Shown piece by piece: positions 36,891 through 45,830 of a stretch of 64,000 nucleotides of DNA. Under the pieces are notes generated by a model that saw nothing but the letters and a program-made list of their open reading frames with translations, made no database searches and was not told where the DNA came from. Made by a program: the position numbers and the translations under genes. The stretch is from assembly GCF_038396675.1 (NCBI RefSeq), contig NC_088931.1, positions 60,642,501 through 60,706,500 on the forward strand. The letters run 5' to 3'. Every line of letters starts with the position of its first letter. Position 1 is the stretch's first letter. Source of the DNA: Hydra vulgaris. Lineage: Eukaryota > Cnidaria > Hydrozoa > Anthoathecata > Hydridae.

Positions 36891-36939
36891 GGGGGGGGGG
36901 GGGGGGGGGGGGGGGGGGTTGGGGGGGTGGGGGGGGGGG
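36891..36939 (+). repeat. Poly-G tract, 46 G in 49 bases
   Basis: 28 consecutive G (36891-36918), TT, 7 G, T, 11 G. It is an extreme base skew in this AT-rich window and can form stacked G-quadruplexes on + or triplex/slipped structures. Exact length should be treated as uncertain because such tracts are error-prone in sequencing. Confidence 0.95.
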
Positions 36940-37680
36940 TGATAAGGATTTAATTTGCAAATAATATATGGTATATAAATATGATAATTTAGTCAAATTT
37001 AGAATAGGAAAATGAGCCAGAAAAAAGTGGTAAAAAAAGAAGGGAAACGGTAATTCAGTTATAAAGTTTATTTATTTCAACCTTTTTATCAAGCCTTTTT
37101 AAAAATTTTAAATAAAACCTTTTTAAAAGTTTTTATCAAGTGATTTTTTATTAAGTGTTCTGATTAGATCTAATTGTTAGATCGTCTAATAAGGAGATCA
37201 GGCAGGAAAAGATTAAATGGGACATAGAGGGATAAAAGTTTAAGAAAGTGAAAAGCACTTTTTTTCTTGTTTAGATGGATAAATTAATGAAAGGAGTTAT
37301 TGTTCTTATGTTTAGTAATTTTTAAAAGTATCTGAGTAATTAGTTATTTTAAAAAACATTTATTTAATTATAACATGGTTTAGTCACATTTATGTGATTC
37401 TTTTATACATTTTCATTATCTAATATTTCTTTTTTAATTTTCTACTTATTATAAGTAAAAAGCTAAAAAATATAATATAAAAAGGAAATATTAAATAAAG
37501 AAAATATTAAGGAAACGTTAGGATGTTTAGAAATATTATATAATGAAAATAAGTCTTGCTCTAACCTTATTCAATAAGAGTTTTGATATTGACTTTTAAA
37601 TAATATAAATAATAGTAAATTCTAATAGAAATTTTAAAGTTTTTTAATTATTGTTGTTGGTTTTATTTATATAATTATTA
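36940..37680. other. Intergenic, no gene seen
   Basis: AT-rich sequence up to the start of the next LINE. No coding frame recognised. Confidence 0.5.
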
Positions 37681-37683
37681 TTA

Positions 37684-39798
37684 GCATGTTAAGCAGATTA
37701 ACCACCTTGAGCATGTTAAGCAGATTAACCACCTGTACAATATTCTGAATGAATGTCTTACTCAATCTTCATCTCAGTGTTTTAATTATTCTAAATCAAG
37801 TTTAAATAGAAAACAACCTATGACAGGTTGAACAGATTATGTTAAAGATGCTCATAAGGCTGCTAAAGATGCGTTCTGCTTATGGCGTAGCTATAATAAA
37901 CCAAAAGTTGGCCCAATCTTCAATCTTTTTAAAAATTCAAGAGCCTAATATAAATATGCCATTCGTTTCTGCAAAAAAAACGAAGATACTATAAAAGCAG
38001 AAAAGCTGGCTAACAGTTTAGCGAATAAGAACTATACCAGTTTCTGGTCTATCGTGACTTCTATTCGCAGCGATAAATGTAGTCTTCCACCTTCTATTAA
38101 CTCTGCCTCAGGTCCTGATAATGTATGCCACATGTGGTATAATAACTATTCCACCCTGTTCAACTCAGTCAAGCCAGCATGCAATATAAATGACAACTTT
38201 ATAGATAAACACTGTAATCTTCTTAAAGATGATGCCTTTCTTGTCACTCCTGATGAAGTCCAATCTATCATAAATCGTATGTCCTGTGGAAAAGCAGCTG
38301 ACCATTTTGGACTTCAGTTGGAGCATTATCTCTATGCTAGCACAAATTACTTTAATATTTTATCTTTATGTTTTTCCTCCATGCTTTGCCATGGATACAT
38401 GCCTATTGGTGCTTCACACTCAGTTATTTCTCCTGTGGTTAAAGATAAGAATGGTGACATCTCCGATTCTGCTAATTATCGTCCAATTGCTTTGGTGACA
38501 ATTTTCTCCAAGGTTTTGGAACATATTTTTGTCTCACGCATTAATGAAAGTTTCACTGGGACTCCAAACCAATTTGGATTTAAGAAAAACCATAGCACTT
38601 TTATGCCAGTTCTTATTTTAAAAGATATTTTAAATTTTTACCTATCACATGGCTCAAATATGCATGTGTCATTTATTGACATTAGTAAAGCCTTTGATAG
38701 AGTTCGCTTTGATTCACTATTTACGAAACTATCTAAAATTATCTCTGGTGTAACTTTACGCTTACTTATTGTCTGGTATGTTGGTCAAACAGCTCAGATC
38801 CTTTGGGGTGGAATATTTTCCAAAACATTTAATATCAGTAATGGAGTGCGACAAGGAGGTGTACTGTCTCCTCTTCTTTTTAATATATATATTAACGATC
38901 TTAGTGTTTTACTCAATAAAACTACCGTAGGCTGTTGGTTGGGTCCTTCTCTTGTTAACCATCTTCTTTATGCTGATGATATTGTCCTATGTGCACCCTC
39001 AGCCAAAGGTCTCCAGATCTTACTTGATTTATGCTCCAGTTATGCTGTGAAACATGACATAGTTTATAACAATATTAGGTCTCAAATAATGTTTTTTGAA
39101 ATTTATAAACCTCTTATAAATAGCCCTAGTTTCACATTATCTGGCATGGTTCTCACATACACTAGTCATTATAAATATCTGGGTCACTTGATCTCAAACG
39201 ATATGCAGGATGACAAAGATATTTTAAAACACGTGCGTTCTATCTATGCTAAAGCTAACCTCATCCGTAGAAAGTTCAGCTCTACACAGATACAAACAAA
39301 GATTATGTTATTTAATGCCTTTTGCAGCCCAATCTATGGATGTCAGCTGTGGTATCTTTGGAGAAAAGACTCATTCCATCGCCTATGTGTTGCATATAAT
39401 AATGCACTTCGCTTGATATTAAAGAGGCCACCATGGAACAGTGCAAGTGAATTATTTGTGAAACATGGTTCCCATTCGCTTAATGTTGTAATTCGCAAGC
39501 AACAATACTCCTCACTGTTACTGCTGCAGAATAGTGAGAACCTCGTCATAAAAGCTTTTGTTAACTCTGACAGGTTCTTGCTGTCTCCACTGATGTTTAA
39601 ATGGAGAGCTGAGTTATATTTACAACACTTTAGTTTCTTATCTTTATTTTATTTATTTATTATTATTTCTTTTTTCTTGGGTTTTGTTTATATTTAAGTG
39701 CGATAGTCTTTGTTTTATTATAATCCACTTTATTTTACCCATTGAATATTTATTATATTGGGCCTTGAGCCTGTCAATAAATTTTGATTGATTGATTA
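37684..39798 (+). mobile_element. 5'-truncated CR1/jockey-like LINE with intact-looking RT
   Basis: The coding trace begins near 37730 (INHLYNILNECL), preceded by a 24-bp direct duplication GCATGTTAAGCAGATTAACC-ACCT at 37684-37707 and 37711-37734. The 3' end has AATAAATTTTGATTGATTGATT at about 39776-39798. A short 3' tandem repeat (TGAT)n, not poly(A), is typical of CR1/L2-type LINEs. The endonuclease domain is missing. Confidence 0.8.
38054..39697 (+). CDS. LINE reverse transcriptase, 547-codon open frame
   Basis: Non-LTR retrotransposon RT, which copies its RNA into DNA at the insertion site. Domain order by residue: N-terminal linker 1-100 (MSCGKAADHFGLQLEHY), RT fingers 120-190 (SANYRPIALVTIFSKVLEHI, PNQFGFKKNHSTFMPVLIL), catalytic block A near 210 (FIDISKAFDRVRFD), QGGVLSPLLFNIYINDL near 275, catalytic YADDIVLCAPS near 310, HYKYLGHLISND near 375, and the C-terminal region (IYGCQLWYLWRKD, RLILKRPPWNSA). 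All three RT aspartates are present. Upstream, the same frame extends to about 37720 with at least two stops (a TGA near 37829 and a TAA near 37947), so the M at 38054 is simply the first ATG after the breaks and not the true start. The copy lacks an endonuclease and is unlikely to move itself, but RT activity cannot be excluded. Confidence 0.85.
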   Translation: MTSIRSDKCSLPPSINSASGPDNVCHMWYNNYSTLFNSVKPACNINDNFIDKHCNLLKDDAFLVTPDEVQSIINRMSCGKAADHFGLQLEHYLYASTNYFNILSLCFSSMLCHGYMPIGASHSVISPVVKDKNGDISDSANYRPIALVTIFSKVLEHIFVSRINESFTGTPNQFGFKKNHSTFMPVLILKDILNFYLSHGSNMHVSFIDISKAFDRVRFDSLFTKLSKIISGVTLRLLIVWYVGQTAQILWGGIFSKTFNISNGVRQGGVLSPLLFNIYINDLSVLLNKTTVGCWLGPSLVNHLLYADDIVLCAPSAKGLQILLDLCSSYAVKHDIVYNNIRSQIMFFEIYKPLINSPSFTLSGMVLTYTSHYKYLGHLISNDMQDDKDILKHVRSIYAKANLIRRKFSSTQIQTKIMLFNAFCSPIYGCQLWYLWRKDSFHRLCVAYNNALRLILKRPPWNSASELFVKHGSHSLNVVIRKQQYSSLLLLQNSENLVIKAFVNSDRFLLSPLMFKWRAELYLQHFSFLSLFYLFIIISFFLGFVYI

Positions 39799-40137
39799 GA
39801 TTTTTATATAGATCAATTAGAGAAGAGTGTAAGGAAAGTTTAATTTTAATTATTCCATTAATTCGACACACAAAAAAGAGTTCAGCGTAGTGTTGCAATA
39901 TTATTGACAATAATAATATTATCTTTTCTATAAATATTATTAGTTATTTGCATGGCAAGTGTTTCATTTTATAGCATTTTACTTTTTCAAATGAGTTTAG
40001 TTTCTTTTTTCTTTATATGATTTTATGCAATGCAGTAAAATAAACTTTTATAGTTAAAATTAATTAGCATAAGGCTATACAAAGTTTAATTATGCTATAC
40101 CTTTTGAAATTTGTATAATTTTTGAATATAATAACTA
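39799..40137. other. Intergenic, no gene seen
   Basis: AT-rich; the minus-strand ORF at 39653-39910 overlaps the LINE 3' end and is not credible. Confidence 0.5.
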
Positions 40138-40280
40138 TATCAACATTTATGAACAATTTTTATCAACAAATGAGTAACATTTGACAATTTTTATCAACAA
40201 ATAACATTTAACAATTTTTATCAACAAATGAGTAACATGATAACAACATTTATCAACAAATGAGTAAAACTTGCAAACAA
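40138..40280. repeat. Degenerate tandem repeat, unit about 30-40 bp
   Basis: Four units containing TTTATCAACAAATGAGTAAC or TTTATCAACAAATAACATTT with variable spacers. Confidence 0.8.
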
Positions 40281-40489
40281 ATTTTAAAATATCATTTTCG
40301 TGAATTCTTTTTTCTTCAGTGTTTAGTGCTTAGTGTCTAGATGTGACCATGCATCTGCTTCAACCCATACTCGAAAGTTTGTAAATTATAGTATTTAAAT
40401 GGAATAATTGATTTTTAAATTTTTTGTATGTATTCTTTAGTTGCATCTATTTCTACAACCACCGTCAAGTTTGTAAATTCTCGTAGTTT

Positions 40490-40639
40490 GGTACAACAAA
40501 TGGTGTTACATGCAAAAAAGGTACCGCATATGGTGTGACTTGCAGAATAGCACAGCAAGTAGTGTGTCTTGCAAGATAAGTACTGCTAGTGGTGTAACTT
40601 GCAAAAAAGGTACTGTAAATGGTGTGAGTTGCAAAGAAA
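40490..40639. repeat. 30-bp minisatellite, 5 copies
   Basis: Five consecutive 30-bp units of the form GGTACTGCAAATGGTGTGAC+TTGCAAAAAA. As 30 is a multiple of three, both strands have a 10-residue repeat in an open frame (STASGVTCKKG type on +). No domain and no start/promoter context, so it is listed as a repeat. Confidence 0.92.
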
Positions 40640-41939
40640 GGTATCACAAGTATTTTTATTTATTTATTTTTAAATTTATTTTTAACAATCTTAATCTCTA
40701 GGTTGGAGGGGGTTCAAACACTACCTTCACAGAAAGTGGGGCATGAATTGAAAAAAAGGATACACTTAGTTGTCTTGTAATGTGGTGCATATGTTTTCAA
40801 ATTACTTCGTATCATTTTAGATAATAGCAATTTTGAATTTCTCAATCTTTTTTCACGCCCCTTTTTGTCCTGTTTAGCCCCCTTGATACATCCAATGGTT
40901 AGAGGTCAAAAAAAATTTGTATTAAAAATTTATTGTATTAAAATTAAAATAACATTTTGTATACAGAAATGACTAGTTTCACAAAAGAGACGCTCAACTA
41001 TGGACGAAATATGTATTTTTGGCAGTGAGTATGGAAGTTCGATACCCCCTTTAGCCACCTGGATACGACCGGCAATTATAGTCTTGCGATGTGGTAAAAT
41101 ATGTTTAGATTATATCTAGAGTCTTTTAATTTGGTAAGATATATTTTTATGTAAATTTTTTATATTAATTTTATAATATTTTATACTTTTTTCTATAAAT
41201 AATCACATTTTGTGCCCTTTTTTTTTTTACTTAAGTTGGAGGGGGATGGCACGCACCCATTTTCCTAAACCAATGTATTCGCCACTAATATATATTATAA
41301 AGCAGTAAAATATGATTTTTATTTATATTTTATATTTTTTTATTTATAATAATAGATTTCCTTTTTCATTATAAAGATACAAATATTTATGAGAATGAAT
41401 TATTTTTGATAATAGGGTCTGTTAACTATCTCTTTCATATCTACACTAGCACAAAGATACAGCTCTTATATGTGGTGGTGGGGAAGGAGCAAATTATAAT
41501 AAAATTTATATATAGAAATGACTAATTTCACATAAAAAGACGCTCTACTATGAAAGAAATATACTTTTTTAGGTAGTATAGGTGGTGGTTTTGAACCCTC
41601 TCTAGTCTCCTGGATTTTCCCGGTGGGCAGAGGCCATAATAATTTTGTAGCCCACTGTTACATCTATCTTTTGATACCAAGTTATTGGCATTTTAATAAG
41701 AATTAACAAAGTTATAACAATTTAAGTAAAGAAAAACTAAATTTTGATCACAGTTTCTTCAACAAATCCACATATCAAACTTTTGGTACTAAAAACGAAA
41801 TAACTTTTTGTCTAATTGTTTGTTTTTTATAATTTTCACCTTTAAAATACCTTAAAATAATGTGTTTAGGGGTTTCTAATGATATATAACATTCTAGTAT
41901 TAATTTAAAATTTTCATGCTACGTACCTAGAGAAGTTTC
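40640..41939. other. Intergenic repeats: two diverged direct copies
   Basis: A block at about 40940-41080 (TACAGAAATGACTAGTTTCA, GACGCTCAACTATG.ACGAAATAT, CACCTGGAT) recurs at about 41500-41640 (TATAGAAATGACTAATTTCA, GACGCTCTACTATGAAAGAA, CTCCTGGAT). The two copies are about 555 bp apart and perhaps 75 per cent alike. Coding content none. Possibly fragments of one transposon family or a tandem duplication of about 0.55 kb. Confidence 0.6.
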
Positions 41940-42082
41940 CCAGCCAACATTGACAGGCGGATACCGTATGGTTTTTGTCTGAGCTTACGGGAACGGGATT
42001 TTGACGGGTAAGTGTTTTGGTTTCCGGACGGGCCCCATATGGTAAAAAAATCAAGCGAATTTGCTTGATTGGGTTTTATCTG
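41940..42082 (+). repeat. GC-rich palindromic repeat, left half interrupted by a transposon
   Basis: Contains GACGGGTAAG, GGTTTCCGGACGGGCCCCAT and ATATGGT, similar in wording to the GC-rich repeat at 53185-53410 (CCCATATGGGCCCC, TTTCCGATAGGTTTCCC). The continuing piece appears to be 45750-45830 (GACGAGTTTCCCACAAGGTT-CCC), on the other side of the long-TIR element. Confidence 0.5.
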
Positions 42083-43071
42083 GCACTGCTTGATTCTAAG
42101 GGTTTTAGGTTGAATTTCAAAAGATATGAGGTTTTTCTTTAGATTCTATTAATATGTAAATGAACAAGCGGAAATGTGTTAAAATAAAATCGAAAGTGTT
42201 CCTTCTTATAGGTACGTGTGCAAAATTTTTAAACTATTCAAATATTTAATTATTATACATCATTGTAAAGAGCTTTAAATCAATATCACAATGGTGAAAA
42301 TTTCTTAAAAAACGAATGATTCTACTAAAAGTTATGCCCATTTAAGTGTCAAAAATTCATTATAAGGAATGCTTAAGAAAACTGCAACCAACTTAAAAAA
42401 TTAGCGTTCGGCTTACGGTAGTTTTATAATAGAACTTCATTGCTTAGTTTTCAGGGCATTACTTTGCCTCGGTTATATTTTTATTCAACTTATAACAAAA
42501 AAAAAATAATTTTTATTAACGAATTAAAAAAAATTATAAATAACAATAAGATAAATCAATTTCTATATGATTAAAAATTTTATTCATAAATTTATTTATT
42601 TTATAACTTTTTTTTAAAGATAATACTTATTATATAATACTTTACATATATAGGCTTATGTATTAAAACGCGTAGTCCATTTGTTGCGTTATTATAAATG
42701 TACATAGCCTTCTAGAAGGTAAGTATTGAATAACTGCATAGTCTTATAAGGATATCCTGCATCTTGGTACAGATAGTAATCTGAACTAAAGGAGGAAAAA
42801 GTTCCTAAGTCACCTGATGAGCTTATTGTGCCAGTACAGTAACAACAACCATGTTTTCCACCATGACTCTATAATAAATTATTTTATTATTCTGAGATTT
42901 AATGTTTTAATAGCTACTTGTAAAAATTAATAAAATTAAGCAAAATCTCTTACTGATATGCTAAGAAGTCCGTTTATGAGCTTTAGGTCACAATCCACAA
43001 AAAATTTGAGCTGATTTAAATTAATTAATTTAGTAAGCATTCCAAGATTATGGTTATTTTCCTTGACGTTA

Positions 43072-44003
43072 CCGTCAACCGGGGTGACTTCGGACAGCGG
43101 GGTGTCTTCGGACAGAGCATTAATTATTATTCTGCTTCAGTTTCTCTTAGCGATGGCGCGAAGCTACAAACGTAAACTAAACTTTAAAGTGTTGTGTGGA
43201 ACAAGCTCTAAAGAAGATATAAAAAAAGCTATAGAAGATCACAGTAAAGGCATGAGTATTCGAAAAGCTGCTGGTAAGCATAAAGTCAAAAAATCAACAT
43301 TGCATGATCACATTAGAAAACCCACCTTAAAGAAGGTTGGAGGCCAGAAAATTATAAACAAAGCAGATGAGGTACTCATTGCTCAAATGCTAGAAGCTGT
43401 TGCTGATTAGGGTTTTCCTATCGAAAGATTAGAAGTCAAAATGATGGCTTTTGATCTCCTCAAAAATCATCGTGGGTAAAACAGTAGCAATTTGCAGATA
43501 CCTGGAAATGACTGGTTAAATTCATTTATGAAACAAAACAATATTTCTGGCAGAAATGCTTCTAACATTAAACGATCGAGATTAAAGTTAGGTGTAGAAA
43601 TAATGAATAATCATTGTAGTTTTATCATTAATTATATGTGTATTTGAAATAGTTTACCAGTAGTTTTTTTTTTTTGTTTTTTTGTTATTTGAAATAAAAA
43701 AATTTTAATCAAGTAGCTTTTTTACATAGTTATACATTCATTTTAAAATCCTTGATGTTGAAATTTCAACTTTAAAAATCACTTCAAGTGTCCGGAGTCA
43801 CCCCATTTCCTGATTTTGATTTTTTGATTTTCAGACCGTTTATTTATGCTAATATCATATTGGGAAGCTGAAAGCCAAAATTTCTTTATATTCTTTATAA
43901 TTACAGTGGTACGATCCACAAAAATATTTCCATTTTGTATTAATTTTAATGAAACAGTTTAATAATTTTTTCGAAAATCGTCCGAAGTCACCCCGGTTGA
44001 CGG
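43072..44003 (+). mobile_element. 932-bp pogo-like element nested in another transposon
   Basis: Perfect 24-bp TIRs CCGTCAACCGGGGTGACTTC+GGAC lie at 43072-43095 and inverted at 43980-44003. They are flanked by TA at 43070-43071 and 44004-44005. The left TIR is followed by a near-copy (CGGGGTGTCTTCGGACAG, 43097-43114), and an inverted TGTCCGGAGTCACCCC lies near 43789. These are probable transposase-binding sites. It carries the 5' part of a transposase gene only. It inserted in exon 5 of the minus-strand gene; removing it and one TA rejoins the frame (LALAR...VKENNHNLG). Confidence 0.93.
43153..43640 (+). pseudogene. Pogo/CENP-B-like transposase, N-terminal HTH domains only
   Basis: ATG at 43153 opens MARSYKRKLNFKVL. 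A psq-type HTH follows (AIEDHSKGMSIRKAAGKHKV, KKSTLHDHIRKP), then the linker (KADEVLIAQMLEAVADxGFP, with TAG where the family has Trp) and the second, CENP-B-type HTH (PGNDWLNSFMKQNNISGRNA then SNIKRSRLK). The same frame runs through with two stops (43408-43410 and one near 43477). The DDE domain is entirely missing: the element goes from the HTHs to its right TIR. Such a remnant could bind TIRs without cutting, but the stops argue against any product beyond the first 85 residues. Confidence 0.85.
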
Positions 44004-45749
44004 TACGTGCCAAAGCCAGAATTGTCACCTTGTTCACTCCTGAGTGTTTCTTGTTTCTATTTTGCTCCTCTAACTTTGTTTCATCAAAAATATTCATTAT
44101 AATCTGAAAATAAATCACAATTGAATAATTATTCTAATTTTATTTCTTTTATTTGAGTAATATAAAGTAGGTTAAGTTACTAAACCTTCAGTGAACCCTG
44201 TCCTCCGTCAATTCCAACTCTAACAATGGCTTTCATAGGATCTAATCCACATAGAGAACAGATTTTTTGAACAAGTCTGGTGAGATCTTCAATGTATACA
44301 ACATCTTTCAACATTGAGTTTTTAAGTTCATTTTCCTTTCCATATAAAAAAAAAAGCAATTTTTTTGTAACTATAAAACTTGTCTAGAGCATGAGACCGT
44401 AGCAATTGAATTCTTTTCAACACCTTATTGTGAAATACTTTATTGTAAACAGTGTGATATATTAAATATTATATATTTTTTGAAAAAAAAAATTAATGTA
44501 CTGCTGCTTAAATTATGTTATAAAATATTTAGACACCTAAATGACCAAGATCTTTTCATAAATCTCTAAGAATATCACGAACAACATTTTTAAGCAGATC
44601 ATGATTTTTCTTGATATCAAATATTGTATCAGTAGAGACTACTATTTTTTTGGAACTTTGGTTTTAGTACTACAGGCAGGGGTTAATATAAAAAATTAGA
44701 ATAAAATATTGCAGAAAGTCATAAGTAAATAAGAAAATAAATAAAAATCTACCAGTGGATAGTTGTAAGGAATTTTCATTCTTAACTAGAAACTTTAAAA
44801 TATTTGAGGTTATTTGCTGTGACATGTTTTCATCCTTGGAAAGAATAAGATTCTTAGCATTTTGAACAGCTGATGTTCTCGTGCATGGGTGCCTAATGCC
44901 TTTTCCAACTAGTTGAAAACGATCTGTGCAGAATGAGTTTAATCAGTGCAGAGATTTTCATTTGACTCAATGATACAATCTCTTAAGTTAAAAATCTTGT
45001 GGCTGCGCTTGTTTGATACCATACAACAAATTGGACATAAGCATTGATCCTCAGTTGAAGCAATCCTTTCTACCTTTATAAGTCACTCTCTTCCACTTTT
45101 CCAAACCTCTTCTATCATTTTTACAGGCTTTCCTTGCTGTGAACAAGATTGTTTGTATTTTTAGTGAAATATTTTAGAAAAAATTTAATATATATAAAAA
45201 AATATTTATAAAATATAATAACCTTTTTGGCATAGAGAGCATTTTTGCAATGGCAACAAAGTCCAGTGGAAAATGCATTTATATAAAAACTGATACCTTT
45301 GTGTACATTGTTATTTAAAATAAATGTTTGTTAATTAAAAATGTTATAAAAAGTAGTTAAAACTTTTACAAAATAAAATTAAAAAAGTTGTAAAGTTTTT
45401 TACAATATTTCTAAACAAGTCATCAACCGCTTTAAGAGCTATATTAGTGAATTTATTTAAGGTATTATTATATATTAAGTTAACCACATTTTGAAGACAA
45501 AAAAAATAAAATGTCACGTGGCTTTCTATGATTTTTGCAATAAAAGTAAGCTTAAATAATAAAATTAATATTGTTTTTTAAACGCTAATTTCTGGATTTC
45601 AAAAAATACCAATTTTGGGCTAAGAAGGAACGCTTTCGATTTTATTTTAAACACATTCCAGCTCGCACATATACATATTAATAGAATCTGAAGAAAAATC
45701 TCATGTCTTTTGAAATTCAACCTAAAACCCCTAGAATCATGCAGTGCTG

Positions 45750-45830
45750 GTTTTTATCAGTGCCAAAGGATCTGGGGAATTGACGAGTTTCCCACAAGGT
45801 TCCCAAAAGGTTTAACCTGATAATTAAAAA
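45750..45830 (+). repeat. GC-rich palindromic repeat, right half
   Basis: GACGAGTTTCCCACAAGGTT then CCCAAAAGG resembles the TTTCCC/GGTTTCCC wording of the repeats at 41940-42082 and 53185-53410. It is interpreted as the other half of the copy split by the long-TIR element. Confidence 0.4.

Larger units (their letters stand above)
42692..45308 (-). pseudogene. Six-exon gene of an unnamed transposon-borne family
   Basis: Exons (minus): 45308-45223 (INAFSTGLCCHCKNALYAKK), 45136-44753 (QGKPVKMIEEVWKSGRE; CPICCMVSNKRSHKIFNL; NILKFLVKNENSLQLSTG), 44669-44537 (TDTIFDIKKNHDLLKNVVRD), 44335-44186 (YIEDLTRLVQKICSLCGLDP; GIDGGQGSLK), 44103-42954 (DETKLEEQNRNKKHSGVNK; FFVDCDLKLINGLLSIS; split by the pogo element at 44005/43070) and 42868-42692 (SHGGKHGCCYCTG ... 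LEGYVHL-stop). Most boundaries have AG/GT and phases agree where I tested them. Conserved-looking acidic sites (GIDGGQG, VDCDLKL) and zinc-like CxxC and HxxKHxCxYC motifs suggest a nuclease/transposase. I recall similar multi-copy proteins from Hydra but no name. Exons 2 and 3 contain stops/frameshifts, and the insertion breaks exon 5. It is therefore dead. Confidence 0.6.
42083..45749 (-). mobile_element. DNA transposon with about 130-bp TIRs, superfamily not recognised
   Basis: The left terminus (GGCACTGCTTGATTCTAAGG from 42083, through AGGTTGAATTTCAAAAGATA, GATTCTATTAATATGTA and AAAATAAAATCGAAAGTGTT, to about 42208) is repeated inverted at 45749-45621, with about 85-90 per cent match by eye. 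The flanks GGTTTTATC (left) and GGTTTTTATC (right) may be an 8-10-bp target duplication. It encloses a six-exon gene on the minus strand and a nested pogo element at 43072-44003. The outside sequence on both sides looks like halves of one GC-rich repeat. Confidence 0.75.
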
